Assembly (NCBI GenBank): GCA_965644295.1
Contig: CBFFRP010000430.1
Coordinates: forward strand, 231,729-295,728
Reading direction: 5' to 3'
From: Paraphysomonas bandaiensis
Taxonomy: Eukaryota; Chrysophyceae
Length of the DNA stretch: 64,000 nt
Shown here: piece by piece, positions 11,360 through 21,519 of the stretch
Numbering within the stretch: position 1 is the first letter of the stretch
How the letters are laid out: the number at the start of each line of letters is the position of its first letter
Notes under the pieces: generated by a model
What the model saw: only the letters and a program-made list of their open reading frames with translations
Told to the model about the DNA's origin: nothing
The model's database searches: none
Translations under genes and position numbers: made by a program

Positions 11360-12268
11360 ATGAATGAAATCACTCTATCTGATCTCAATGATGATGTTCT
11401 TCGTCTCATCATCTCGATGATCCCACACACGGCTGTCCTTCCAGTGATAATGACTTGTAAGAGATTTCACGATATAGTATACACTGACAAGAGGAGAGTA
11501 CAGTCACATGCATCTCACTACTGTATGACCAACTCAATGGTCTCATGGGCTCTGGCTATGGGCTGCCCATACATCAAACTAATGAATACATGTGCACTAT
11601 ACGGCAGACTACAGCAGATGATACACTTATCCACACATACGTATACACACACACATAATACAGAGTATGCTTCTAGTGAATTGGATGCACAAGAGTGGCT
11701 TCGTTCACAAGGCCCTCCAAGTCCATGGAATAAAAATACTTGCGAAGCTGCTGCAAGAGGTGGGCACTTGGATGTTCTTATATGGCTTCGTTCACAGGAC
11801 CCTCCATGTCCATGGGATGACTCGACTTGCACAGCTGCTGCAAAGGCTGGGCACTTGGATGTTCTTATATGGCTTCGTTCACAGGACCCTCCATGTCCAT
11901 GGGATTGCTCGACTTGCGAAGCTGCTGCAGAGGGTGGGCACTTGGATGTTCTTATATGGCTTCGTTCACAGGATCCTCCATGTCCATGTGATGTATGGAC
12001 TTGCATTGCTGCTGCAAAGGCTGGGCACTTGGATGTTCTTATATGGCTTCGTTCACAGGACCCTCCATATCCATGGAATGAATGGACTTGCATTGCTGCT
12101 GCAGAGGGTGGGCACTTGGATGTTCTTAGATGGCTTCGTTCACAGGACCCTCCTTGTCCATGGGATTGCTCGACTTGCAGGGCTGCTGCAAGAAGTGGGC
12201 ACTTGTTTATTTTGGATTGGCTTCGTTCACAGGACCCTCCATGTCCCAGTTTATTTTGCTTTAATTGA
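11360..12268 (+). CDS. F-box-like protein with ankyrin-type repeats
   Basis: Single-exon frame of 302 residues. Residues about 3-45 (LSDLNDDVLRLIISMIPHTA) look like an F-box. From about residue 110 there are six to seven 33-residue repeats with the consensus CPWDxxTCxAAAxxGHLDVLxWLR, an ankyrin-like helical repeat. F-box/ankyrin proteins usually select substrates for SCF ubiquitin ligases; that role is inferred. The repeats are almost identical at DNA level, so they arose or were homogenised recently. The last repeat breaks off into PSLFCFN and stop, so the protein may be truncated. A low-complexity ACACATA stretch at 11630-11660 joins the two parts and could hide an intron. Confidence 0.72.
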   Translation: MNEITLSDLNDDVLRLIISMIPHTAVLPVIMTCKRFHDIVYTDKRRVQSHASHYCMTNSMVSWALAMGCPYIKLMNTCALYGRLQQMIHLSTHTYTHTHNTEYASSELDAQEWLRSQGPPSPWNKNTCEAAARGGHLDVLIWLRSQDPPCPWDDSTCTAAAKAGHLDVLIWLRSQDPPCPWDCSTCEAAAEGGHLDVLIWLRSQDPPCPCDVWTCIAAAKAGHLDVLIWLRSQDPPYPWNEWTCIAAAEGGHLDVLRWLRSQDPPCPWDCSTCRAAARSGHLFILDWLRSQDPPCPSLFCFN

Positions 12269-12639
12269 TATGCTTCTCTGCTGCATAGTATGGACATTTG
12301 GATGTTTTCACATTATGCATTATGGCATAGCTGTAAGAAGGTGTCTAATGTTATAATCAGACAAGATATAATAACAATCTCATGATTATTTTGTATATGG
12401 GTAAAGAGAGCATTTTTTAAATCCAAACCGAGTGTATTACATATAGGGGGATTCGAAATACGAAATTAACAACTGTCCGATGTTCGATGAATGCTATGCG
12501 AATTTAATATTGATTCATATGAACAACCCTTATATATGATGGAATACGTATGTTTCTCTAAGATAGTACTTTAAAATAAGGTGAATACAATGTGATAAAC
12601 TGTAATACGTAGTCAAACATACTATATAGCTATAACTGC

Positions 12640-12805
12640 CCTCAACAAAGTCGGAGTAGCACCTTTTCGTGGTGTTTAGAGGGATAAGTACCGGAGAGAT
12701 TCTCGCTGGGATATTAACGTGAGCCGCAAACATAGACAGCAAATATTGTTCTGCCCACTCATAGCCGAATGCTTGTGTGGTACAAGGGACACCAATAAGT
12801 GTCAC
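12640..12805 (-). pseudogene. Relic of a repeated coding sequence (PVLIPLNTTK-type)
   Basis: The minus strand reads VTLIGVPCTTQAFGYEWAEQ and later PVLIPLNTTKRCYSDFVEG before stops. A plus-strand relic near 23770-23850 encodes PVLIPLNTTKSFKTDYVEG. The conserved peptide and lack of a complete frame suggest remnants of a multi-copy gene or element that I do not recognise. Confidence 0.45.
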
Positions 12806-12837
12806 TTGTGTAGACGTCTTTGGGCTCTGACGAATCT

Positions 12838-12935
12838 AATTATTTAATGACTAGGCTTTTCAACCATTAGACTAGGTTTTTACTCCAATTTTGGTGTGAC
12901 TAGAAAATTCCACCATTTTGACTAGGTCGAAAAAT
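12838..12935. repeat. GACTAGGT-containing dispersed repeat
   Basis: Several GACTAGG motifs spaced by about 20-30 bp with TTCAACCA/TTCCACCA spacers. Similar tracts lie at 29275-29390, 59745-59870 and 60098-60210. Confidence 0.6.
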
Positions 12936-13594
12936 AGATCCCATTGTACCACGTACCACCCCTGTACAAGATACGGAAGTTGATCAGTGGTTGCTTTTTT
13001 TGTGTGTTTGGTATGCGTAGATATATAGGGACTGGGGTGTGCCCCATACTGACAGCGTAACTATTCACTGCGTGCGGCCCTCTAGTGTCGTTTGTATTTC
13101 GATATTGAGGCAGCTAGTGCCATATATTAACGTCTTCTGGTGACCAACTTTTCCTACTGAGGAACTTATGCTGATACCGCCAAGTCAAAGCGCTTTATGG
13201 TGTTGGTACGCTTGAGTACTCACTGTTACTCATCCTTGCCTGGATTCATGGCATCAGTCGTAATGTATGCACAACCTGCACCGACACCAGCTTCCTGCTC
13301 AATATCTTCTCCGTTATGAGTAGAGTTGGTATATTCAAATGGCTTTTTCTTCTATGCTAACTATGTTTTGATTGATCTTCATCAATTGATATTACCGCAA
13401 GTGATATATATCTTCGGCATCTCTAGTGTACTTCATTGCCACACCATTGCTATCTGTTACCAAAGCCTAACATAGTCGTCTGTATTTCATAACTGGTTAC
13501 TATTTTACATTTCGAAAGGTACTGTTTCTTTCCTCTTGATCTTGAGCTACAAGACTAAGTTCAGCTCGACCCATAGTGTGTATTGTATGTTATG

Positions 13595-13891
13595 TGTTGA
13601 GAAACGCTCATTTTACACTAGATCACAGAGAGAATTTGTCGTAAGACTAGATAGATTTATTAATATCGTTTACACGAAGTTGTGATAACCAACACTAACT
13701 CATTATAATCCCTGCATAATATCCTACATATGCGAACCTCTCGTTACTGAACATATCTTGAACGATCAAACTATTTCAGTTTCTCAATATCATCACAGCA
13801 TTTGTACATCACTATATTTCACTGTATTCTCGTACATTGTCTTGAAGTGACATACTGAATATACTAGAATAAGATCCATATTATTCTAATA
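13595..13891 (-). repeat. 3' LTR of the copia element
   Basis: 297 bp, TGTTGAGAA on the plus strand at 13595 to TTCTAATA at 13891. The polypurine tract GAGTGGGAG (minus strand, 13900-13892) abuts it directly, as expected for the 3' LTR of a minus-strand element. Confidence 0.95.
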
Positions 13892-13900
13892 CTCCCACTC
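13892..13900 (-). promoter_or_regulatory. Polypurine tract of the copia element
   Basis: GAGTGGGAG on the minus strand lies directly upstream of the 3' LTR. This is the expected place for the plus-strand DNA primer. Confidence 0.75.
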
Positions 13901-14070
13901 AATGTAGAATGCAGTGAGATAAAACAACAGTGATCACAATAATCTGATAATGCTATGACTATCTAGTCCCATAGGTAAAAACAGATGTGAAATCTTTTAA
14001 AGATACATATATATCTAGCAGTCAACTAGATATACAGTTATGTGGGATTTTCACCCACTAAAACACACCT

Positions 14071-17000
14071 TTAACCTCTTCGGGGTCGTTTCTTCTGCTG
14101 CTCCTCCACACTGTTAGACACACTCCTCTTAACCCCGGTAATCGTTTTCTCATGACGGCTGAAGATCTTCGTGGACAACGCCTTTGTAAAAATATCGGCC
14201 GCCATATCATCCGTAGATACATGAATCAACTTTGCTGTAGGAAATTTGCCATTAACATGTTCTCTTATCCAGTGATACTTGATGTCAATATGCTTCGACC
14301 TCTTATGATACACTGGATTCTCTGAAAGATCCTTTGCACTCTTACTATCCATAAAGAATGGAGTCGGCTTCGCTACCAAGAGTCCGAGCTCCTTGAACAC
14401 CCCCCGAAGCCACACCAGTTCTTGCAAAGCCGCATACTCCGCCATATACTCAGATTCCATGCTCGAAGTCGCAACTGTGGTCTGAAGCTTGGACTGCCAG
14501 GCCAAAGCGCCCGCACATAAAAGCACGATGTATCCCGTTGTGGACCGCCTAGTCATCCTATCACCAGCCCAGTCTGAATCACTGAATACATGTAAATCAA
14601 ACTCACTCCCACTGAATCTGATTCCCTTATCAACTGTACCACGTAAATATTTCAACAAATGAATAGCTAATCTGCAAGTCGCATATGTTGGAGAAGTACT
14701 AAATCGAGCCAATAACCCCACAGCGTAAGCCAGATCAGGTCTAGTGTGAATCGCCAAATGCAACACCGCTCCAATAATTCCTCTATACGGAAATGATTCG
14801 ACCCACAGCTTCTGCTCCTCCGTCAGCTCACGTTGCTCTGCCAACAAATCCTGAACATTGGTAGGTAGTGGAGTCTCCTTATTCTTACTGCTCTTCCCCA
14901 TAAACGAATCGAATTTCTTTACAATATTCTTGGCATATTCCGATTGATCTAACATGTACCAGTCCTCTCCTCTCGTGATTCTGATATTCAGAAACCGTTT
15001 GCACACACCCAGATCGTGCATTTCAAACGTTTCGCAGAACCTACGTTTAACACTTTCTAAGTAGGTGAGATCAGCAGATGCAATGATAATATCATCAACA
15101 TATATCAGCAATAAGTGCAATTGACCATTACTCCATCGCATATACAAGCATGTATCTAAAATGCAAGCAGTAAAATGTAACGATTTGATAAACTTGTCAA
15201 TATGCTTGTTCCACTGCCTCGGTGATGACCGCAAACCATATAAGGCCTTGATCAATTGAAAACACCACCCCGCTGGCAACTCTTCATCAGGTGGAGGTGC
15301 CATATACACATCCTCTTCAAGATCGGCATAACAAAACGCTGATGATACATCCAACTGATGTACATGCATATGGAACATAAACGCAATCGCGAGGACCAGT
15401 CGAATGGTTATTCCTTTGACCACTGGAGCAAACGTGGACTGCTCCTCCTCCGTTTTTTCTTGTAGATTCCCTAATGCAACCAGCCGCGCCTTATACTTGA
15501 CTACGTTCCCCAGAAGGTCTCTCTTCACCGTGTGAACATACTTTGCTCGCACCAACTTCACTCCTCGTGGAGTCCGCACAATCTTTAAGACACGTCTCTT
15601 CAGTAGTGAGGTCTTCTCCACCTTCCGAGCTTCTCTCCACTTCATGTACTGTGGAGATCTCTCTGCTTCAGCATAGGAGTCTGGTGTCTTAAAATCATCG
15701 TGTTGAAACTCTGCATGTTTAAAGTTAACAGTGCATGCATCTGGCACCTCAACCATATTTATTTCTCCTAACACCGATGCGTTCGCCAACCTACGCTGTA
15801 GCCGTTTCCGCCGTACACGACCATCACCATCTAGTTCAATAGGTCGTCTAGTAGTTATATACGAACCCATACCTTGCTCATCCTGAGCCCGCAAATCTTG
15901 CGGTGTGGGAGGAGCCCCGCTCGCATCCCCAGACCCATGGTCTGTCGAGGTCTGCAACCTCACGACTGTCTGTTGACAGGTTGGGTCAGGACTCTCCTGG
16001 AACCCTCCAGGTCTTCCCTGGTCCAGCTCCCTGGCTGGCGTAGTACTCAGGGCGTCCCCCTTTCCTATGTACCCGGTATTCCCGGGGGTTTCTGCAGTCA
16101 TACGCACCACGTCTTCGACGTGTATAGGCACCCGGTGCTCTATATGCTCGCGACCTGCAGTAACAAGTGAACGGTATGCTACAATCACACCCTTACGTTC
16201 TACAACTCTTGTTGTCTTATACAGAAGTCCGTCCTCATCATCAATATGATACGTTCCTTCTAAGCTGGCATAGTCGGATGCAAGCTTGGGTCTAGCGGCC
16301 TCCCGCACTCGAAGAGCATCAATCTCTGCAAAATACTTCTCTGATCGTGATGGCGTTGACTCATCAGTCAATATATGGACTGTAGTCACCACCTTGTTTG
16401 ATTCAGGAAGATATACATGGTATCCTACCTTCTCATCAGAGTAACCCATTAAATATCCAACTAGAGCCTTATCCTCCCAATCCTTTCGTCGATCCGCCTT
16501 CGGTGAAAGAACATAAGTTCGACACCCCCATACCCTAAGATATCTCAAATTTGGAGGCTCGCCCGTTAGAAACTCTATAGGAGACATATACCCTTTATCT
16601 GTTTTCGTTGGCAATCGAATCAAAATATATCTGGCTGCCATGTATGCATCCAGCCAAAATTGCGGTGGCAGTCCAGATTGGATTAGCATTGCAAGAGTCA
16701 TCTCTCCAGCAGTTCTGAACTTCCTCTCCTCTATGGCATTCATTTCTGGAGAGTCTGTTGAGCTCCACGTATGTTGATAGCACTCCTGTGTCCTAAGATA
16801 CTGACGCAGCTCTTCACTGATTAATTCTCTTGCACCATCTGCATGATAGTGCTCCATCTTGAGCTTGTACCTTTTAACATCTCCTCTAAATAGCTCTTTG
16901 AAGACTTCTAAGACCGCTTCCCCAGTTCTGTGGACTAAACCCGTCGCCCAGAACATTTTGCTGGCATGATGCGTTATCTTTAACACATACCTCTCACCTC

Positions 17001-18828
17001 CTCTAGCAGGACAATTTAAGTACACTGCGATATCTGCTGAAAAATTCGGTCTAACGGAATTCTCGTCCTTCGTTCGGAAGCTGACTCGGGTTATCTTAGA
17101 CCTGGCACACACATCACACAAACACTGATTTTTGTGTACCTTGGCTGTGAGGTGTTTTCGTTTCAACCCTGTACCCATGATGAGCATCCTCTTATGTGCC
17201 TCCACTAAAGCATGTTTGTTGAAGTGACCCGCTCTCCGATGCAGCAACTCCAGCTCGTCCTCACCAGTCCTATCGCTAAGATTTACTTCACAATTACTCG
17301 GTGTAGACACATCTGGAAGCTCCAACAGCTGCTGAGTTGGAACTGCTGTCATGCCATTCTTCATGGGTCCCTCCAGTACTAGCTCACCAGTATTACAATC
17401 ATATATTTGGATGCCATACCAAACCGTGAATCTATATCCCATTTCGTTCAGCTTACGTCCGGAGCACAGGCATCGATTGATCTGATCTGAAATTTCAATG
17501 TCTCTCCATGCTCCACGGGAACCCACACTTGTGATATGAATCTCTGATCCCTTCTTAGAGCCGTTTATCACCTTTGATGTATTCATATGAGTGTCAAGCA
17601 TGGTCACATCATTCATCAAGAACATTGATGATGAACAGCAGGTGTCAATATATGTATAATGCATGTCATCATTTACACTACATATATTCGTTTCATGTAT
17701 ATTGCATGACAATTTCATAACATCCTCGATCATATTAGCTTCATCTTCATCAGAGAAATCTGCTGGTTCTCCACGCCGTATATTCTCTACTGTCAGCAAC
17801 CGTTTGTCCGGCTTCCTACCATGATTCTTCCCTTTCTCTCCTCTTCTAGAATGCTTTTTCTTCGTCGTTGGACAATCAGCAGCAAGATGTTCCAGAGACT
17901 TGCAATTTCTGCATCCCGTGTACTCCGCACTTCCAGGACGCTGCCCTGATATCTCTCCATCCTTCTTCCTCTGCTTCCTCCTGCACTGTTCAGTTGAATG
18001 GCTATGAGGAATTCCTTCTTTCCTGCAATATCTACAGTTACCCTTCTTACGCTTATCCCGTTCCGTTCGAGACCGTTTGCTCTTTTCAATGAAATTCAGC
18101 TCCTCCACCTTCTTGCGTTTCCGCTCTAACGCAATCCTTCCAGGAATGGTATCATCATACCGTTCTATCTTCCTTGATAATGTTGCATAATCAACATCAT
18201 CAGGCATCAAATACAAAGCAACATTCAGAGGAGCATATTCTTCATTCAACAGACCTTCTCGTAACCGTGTTATTTTTGAGAGCTCCGATATGTCCTGCTG
18301 CTGCTCCTGTAGCTCTTTCAGCAGTATTTCAAACCGTATTATATAGTCCTTCGCAGTCTCCTCCGGACGCATACGGAAAGATCCATACTGAGTCAACAGC
18401 TCACTGATCTTGTTTTGCTTCCCTCCAGCAAAGCACTTCTTCAACTCATCAATCATAATATGCGCCTTAAACCTGTTGCTTCCTTTTCCATCAGCCTTGA
18501 ACCCTTTATGTAGAAGATGGAATTTCTGAAGCGCCTTCGAAGATGTTTGCACTGCCTCTCTGCAGTACGAATACGCTATGGCATTCGCCTTCCAGTACTT
18601 CTTCACAGCCTGTCTGTAAGACTTCTCCTCCATTAACGTGAGTGGCTGTTCCCCGAAGTCGCTCTCCTTCGGTGGTGGCTCCACCGCTACTTCACTTTGC
18701 TCTTTCCTCATGAGGAATGTTTCGAAGTCCTCAATCCATTGTTCAACATTGCTCTCATTAAACTGTGGCACTACTCCTCTATCCTCCTTCTCTCCTCCTC
18801 GCTCGCTACCATGTTGAGAAACGCTCAT
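14071..18828 (-). CDS. Copia gag-pol polyprotein (gag, protease, integrase, reverse transcriptase, RNase H)
   Basis: 1585 residues in one frame. In order: a UBN2-like gag region; a CCHC zinc knuckle (CRNCKSLEHLAADCP, about residues 307-321) preceded by a second Cys/His cluster; a protease-like motif IDTCCSSSMF (about 393-402); a GAG-pre-integrase HHCC finger (HRRAGHFN then CLCDVC); and an integrase core with HADGARELI and PEMNAIEERK. Next come a reverse transcriptase with ALYGLRSSPRQW and the catalytic YVDD, and an RNase H with DSDWAGD, SSMESEYMA and the terminal HIDIKYHW. The protease-integrase-RT order is diagnostic of copia. The start codon lies inside the 5' LTR (ATG at 18828-18826), as in yeast Ty1. 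The frame shows no breaks. Confidence 0.97.
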   Translation of the reverse strand: MSVSQHGSERGGEKEDRGVVPQFNESNVEQWIEDFETFLMRKEQSEVAVEPPPKESDFGEQPLTLMEEKSYRQAVKKYWKANAIAYSYCREAVQTSSKALQKFHLLHKGFKADGKGSNRFKAHIMIDELKKCFAGGKQNKISELLTQYGSFRMRPEETAKDYIIRFEILLKELQEQQQDISELSKITRLREGLLNEEYAPLNVALYLMPDDVDYATLSRKIERYDDTIPGRIALERKRKKVEELNFIEKSKRSRTERDKRKKGNCRYCRKEGIPHSHSTEQCRRKQRKKDGEISGQRPGSAEYTGCRNCKSLEHLAADCPTTKKKHSRRGEKGKNHGRKPDKRLLTVENIRRGEPADFSDEDEANMIEDVMKLSCNIHETNICSVNDDMHYTYIDTCCSSSMFLMNDVTMLDTHMNTSKVINGSKKGSEIHITSVGSRGAWRDIEISDQINRCLCSGRKLNEMGYRFTVWYGIQIYDCNTGELVLEGPMKNGMTAVPTQQLLELPDVSTPSNCEVNLSDRTGEDELELLHRRAGHFNKHALVEAHKRMLIMGTGLKRKHLTAKVHKNQCLCDVCARSKITRVSFRTKDENSVRPNFSADIAVYLNCPARGGERYVLKITHHASKMFWATGLVHRTGEAVLEVFKELFRGDVKRYKLKMEHYHADGARELISEELRQYLRTQECYQHTWSSTDSPEMNAIEERKFRTAGEMTLAMLIQSGLPPQFWLDAYMAARYILIRLPTKTDKGYMSPIEFLTGEPPNLRYLRVWGCRTYVLSPKADRRKDWEDKALVGYLMGYSDEKVGYHVYLPESNKVVTTVHILTDESTPSRSEKYFAEIDALRVREAARPKLASDYASLEGTYHIDDEDGLLYKTTRVVERKGVIVAYRSLVTAGREHIEHRVPIHVEDVVRMTAETPGNTGYIGKGDALSTTPARELDQGRPGGFQESPDPTCQQTVVRLQTSTDHGSGDASGAPPTPQDLRAQDEQGMGSYITTRRPIELDGDGRVRRKRLQRRLANASVLGEINMVEVPDACTVNFKHAEFQHDDFKTPDSYAEAERSPQYMKWREARKVEKTSLLKRRVLKIVRTPRGVKLVRAKYVHTVKRDLLGNVVKYKARLVALGNLQEKTEEEQSTFAPVVKGITIRLVLAIAFMFHMHVHQLDVSSAFCYADLEEDVYMAPPPDEELPAGWCFQLIKALYGLRSSPRQWNKHIDKFIKSLHFTACILDTCLYMRWSNGQLHLLLIYVDDIIIASADLTYLESVKRRFCETFEMHDLGVCKRFLNIRITRGEDWYMLDQSEYAKNIVKKFDSFMGKSSKNKETPLPTNVQDLLAEQRELTEEQKLWVESFPYRGIIGAVLHLAIHTRPDLAYAVGLLARFSTSPTYATCRLAIHLLKYLRGTVDKGIRFSGSEFDLHVFSDSDWAGDRMTRRSTTGYIVLLCAGALAWQSKLQTTVATSSMESEYMAEYAALQELVWLRGVFKELGLLVAKPTPFFMDSKSAKDLSENPVYHKRSKHIDIKYHWIREHVNGKFPTAKLIHVSTDDMAADIFTKALSTKIFSRHEKTITGVKRSVSNSVEEQQKKRPRRG
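18801..18811 (-). promoter_or_regulatory. Primer-binding site (initiator-Met tRNA type) of the copia element
   Basis: TGGTAGCGAGC on the minus strand follows the 5' LTR without a gap. Its first eight bases resemble the Ty1-type site for the 3' end of initiator tRNA-Met. It lies inside the gag coding sequence (codons 6-9), because the start codon is in the LTR. Confidence 0.72.
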
Positions 18829-19105
18829 TTTACACTAGATCACAGAGAGAATTTGTCGTAAGACTAGATAGATTTATTAATATCGTTTACACGAAGTTGT
18901 GATAACCAACACTAACTCATTATAATCCCTGCATAATATCCTACATATGCGAACCTCTCGTTACTGAACATATCTTGAACGATCAAACTATTTCAGTTTC
19001 TCAATATCATCACAGCATTTGTACATCACTATATTTCACTGTATTCTCGTACATTGTCTTGAAGTGACATACTGAATATACTAGAATAAGATCCATATTC
19101 TAATA
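18812..19105 (-). repeat. 5' LTR of the copia element
   Basis: 294 bp, nearly identical to the LTR at 13595-13891. Read on the minus strand it starts TATTAGAATATGGATC and ends TTCTCAACA. The outer end is TA rather than the usual TG. The gag start codon lies 17 bp inside its 3' end. Confidence 0.95.
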
Positions 19106-19110
19106 TTATG

Positions 19111-19957
19111 CTCAAAACTTTTCTGTTTTAAGATATCTCTGAGTAGCTTGGAAATCATATTAAATATTACGGATCCTGTATAAAGGATACTGCAGAACTG
19201 AAGTGTACTGTGAATTCTGACGTAGAGCAGTATTTACGTGGTTAACTCTTTACTGTTTTCTTCTTTCGTAACCAGGGATATTTAGATACTTACATACGGG
19301 TTAATTCATATTTATAGTACAATGTATACTTCTAAGACTAAACTATAATAATATGTAGAATAATAGTGTACATGCAATGAAATTTGTAAGTTTTAAACTC
19401 TATATTCTCACTACTACCAAACACTATCTATATTATAAATGAGATAGACACGATCTTATACCTTATACGGCCAATAGATTCAGTTTGCCTAAACTATCTC
19501 ATAGCATATTATCAAAATAATATAATACTGTCTCTAATTACTAAGGTAATGGATATAATATAAAAACCTTATAATACAGCTTTTAATTGCTCCAAAAGGC
19601 AATACTCGACACAGCGTAAATTGTGAAGTAAACTAAGTCTTGAACTAAAAGTATATAAATCACAACCCACAACTTACGTATATTTGCAAACATATTAATA
19701 AGTTTATAATTACTAGATCTAATCTCTTGGTCCGGAAGCAAAGTACAAATTAGCCAGAATGGCAAACATTATTATATTATAATCTCCTCGAATTAGATAC
19801 ACACGCACTGCAGCTACAATATCAATGTGATATAATTCAACCTCCATAATATATTTTACGCACTTTATATGCTTGAACAGACGTTATACCAGATATAAAC
19901 TACGCACATGGGAAGGTTCAACAGATTTCAGCAGCAGTCGGGTCATTACGAGCCGCA
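19111..19957. other. AT-rich intergenic, no feature recognised
   Basis: Strongly AT-rich with many short stops in all frames. No repeat family, RNA gene or plausible exon pair was found. Confidence 0.55.
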
Positions 19958-20779
19958 CTATTCGTTGCGAACAATGGCCTTAGGCAAGACAGTGGTCCCA
20001 CCTTTAGGATTTTGAACCATTGCGTTTTTAGCGAATTCATCCCAACAAATACCCCCTGATTTATTCAGATCGAAGTAGGCAAAGAGTGCAACCACCTGCA
20101 CGTCATCCAAGTAGCAGTTGCTCAACTCTAAGAATTGCCTAAATTCGTACTCATCAAGAGTTTTGCTGTCATCGAAATCAAAATACTCAAATATTTTTCT
20201 GATACGAATAATTTGTTGCGCATAACTGCGAACCCTTTCCGATAACTTACTTTGAACGATATTGAGCAAACCCTTCTGAGTCTGTCCACGCTCATGTAGC
20301 TTGGTTATCGCATCGTTGTAGTATTTCATCATTTCGTCATGACTTCCATATCTCTTGGCAACAAACTCTTCGTGTCCCGGGCGCAGATTCCCGTGCATTG
20401 GCAAAGTGCACGAGTACTTGCATCTTGGTAGGTTATGTAATTGGCTTGCTTTCTTGACAGGAGAGTACATCCGTTTCTGCATTTCTTCTCCGGGAACAGT
20501 CGGATGGCCACATACATCTAGAGATCCAGGAATATGTCCAGTATACCCTCTAATCTTATATCGTATCGGACTAGTTGGTACTGGTGGCTGATTAAACTGT
20601 GGAATATGTCCAGTATATCCCCTTGTAGCAGATGCTCCTCTTGAAGGTGGTCGACTGTCAGGTGATTCAACTTCAGGAAATATTTTTCTTCTATTCTCTC
20701 TTGCACTTCGAAATGCTTTAATTGAATTATATTTAAGAAATTCCATTCGTGGAATATCAACAGATTTTGTTCGTTTCAT
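19958..20779 (-). CDS. EF-hand protein with GYxGHxP motifs, probable ciliary microtubule inner protein
   Basis: Single exon, 273 residues. The N-terminal half has two copies of RGYTGHIP (about residues 53-60 and 77-84), the motif of FAM166/CIMIP2-type proteins that line axonemal doublet microtubules. The C-terminal half has two canonical EF-hand loops: DFDDSKTLDEYE (about 200-211) and DLNKSGGICWDE (about 236-247). Calcium-ligand positions 1, 3, 5 and 12 are filled in both. The combination suggests a calcium-binding axonemal component, which is inferred. The ATG at 20779 begins a basic N-terminus (MKRTKSVD). No intron is needed. Confidence 0.8.
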   Translation of the reverse strand: MKRTKSVDIPRMEFLKYNSIKAFRSARENRRKIFPEVESPDSRPPSRGASATRGYTGHIPQFNQPPVPTSPIRYKIRGYTGHIPGSLDVCGHPTVPGEEMQKRMYSPVKKASQLHNLPRCKYSCTLPMHGNLRPGHEEFVAKRYGSHDEMMKYYNDAITKLHERGQTQKGLLNIVQSKLSERVRSYAQQIIRIRKIFEYFDFDDSKTLDEYEFRQFLELSNCYLDDVQVVALFAYFDLNKSGGICWDEFAKNAMVQNPKGGTTVLPKAIVRNE

Positions 20780-21307
20780 TTCTAATGTTTTACTTTTAAT
20801 ATTATTAAAACATTCTTATGATGAATACTATAAAGACGGTCCTGAATAGATATATCAATACAGGACAATGATATCAATGAATCCAACTGTGCTTATAATG
20901 AAACAATATACGAACTAGACTGGTATTAAAAGATTTCCACCAGTGTTGCGTATATGGATCATATAAGTGGGATTGTTTAGAGGAAGTTACTGTGTATGGT
21001 GTATATGTGAGTCCATGTAGAGTGAAGGGAAACATGAGTCCATGTCATACATAGATATACATACACATACATCCATACATAGTACATACATATCCATACA
21101 TACCTCCTATAGATACACACCATACATATAGAGTATCATGTATGTCTTACGTCAGTCACTGGAACTGGCAGTTTCATCAAAATGTGGTTGTTATCCCTTC
21201 ATGATACCGGGCGAAAGAGACGGTAACGGATTGCTGCCCGGTGGAATGGGACAATGGGCGGAAGGAAAGATATGTATGTATGTAGGATGTAGGTACTGCT
21301 GTAGGTA

Positions 21308-21455
21308 CGAAGTAGGTAGCATCTTATTTTTCGGAAAATAATTGAAGCGAAAAATGTCTAAATTAATGCAATCTAACTACGGCTGAAATACAGAGATTTG
21401 TTATCTCAATATTTGAGGCATCTTTGAACAAAAATATACAAAGGATGCCGATACG
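21308..21455 (+). repeat. MITE copy, CGTATCGGC-terminal family (left end degenerate)
   Basis: The core and right end (AAGGATGCCGATACG) match the family. The left end has decayed to CGAAGTAGGTAGCATC. Confidence 0.72.
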
Positions 21456-21519
21456 TGGTTGGCAGGTGTTTATATGTACGTATATTGTACACGACCATCA
21501 GTGTTACTCCTTCATATGT

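Larger units (their letters stand above)
12269..13594. other. Intergenic with relic sequences
   Basis: No gene is recognised. It contains a minus-strand relic (12640-12805) encoding PVLIPLNTTKRCYSDFVEG that recurs near 23775. It also contains a GACTAGGT-type repeat (12838-12935). The rest is AT-rich without structure that I can name. Confidence 0.55.
13590..19110 (-). mobile_element. Intact Ty1/copia LTR retrotransposon with 5-bp target duplication
   Basis: The element spans 13595-19105, flanked on both sides by TTATG (13590-13594 and 19106-19110). LTRs of 297 and 294 bp differ visibly only by one 3-bp indel. A single uninterrupted gag-pol frame of 1585 codons lies between them. It reads on the minus strand, so the 5' LTR is the right-hand one. 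The near-identical LTRs, intact frame and intact target duplication indicate a very recent insertion. Confidence 0.96.

Noticed and set aside
11518-12297. 259-codon minus-strand frame and 229-codon alternative plus frame over the ankyrin gene
   Set aside because: Both are shadows produced by the 99-bp repeat, whose length is divisible by three and so keeps several frames open.
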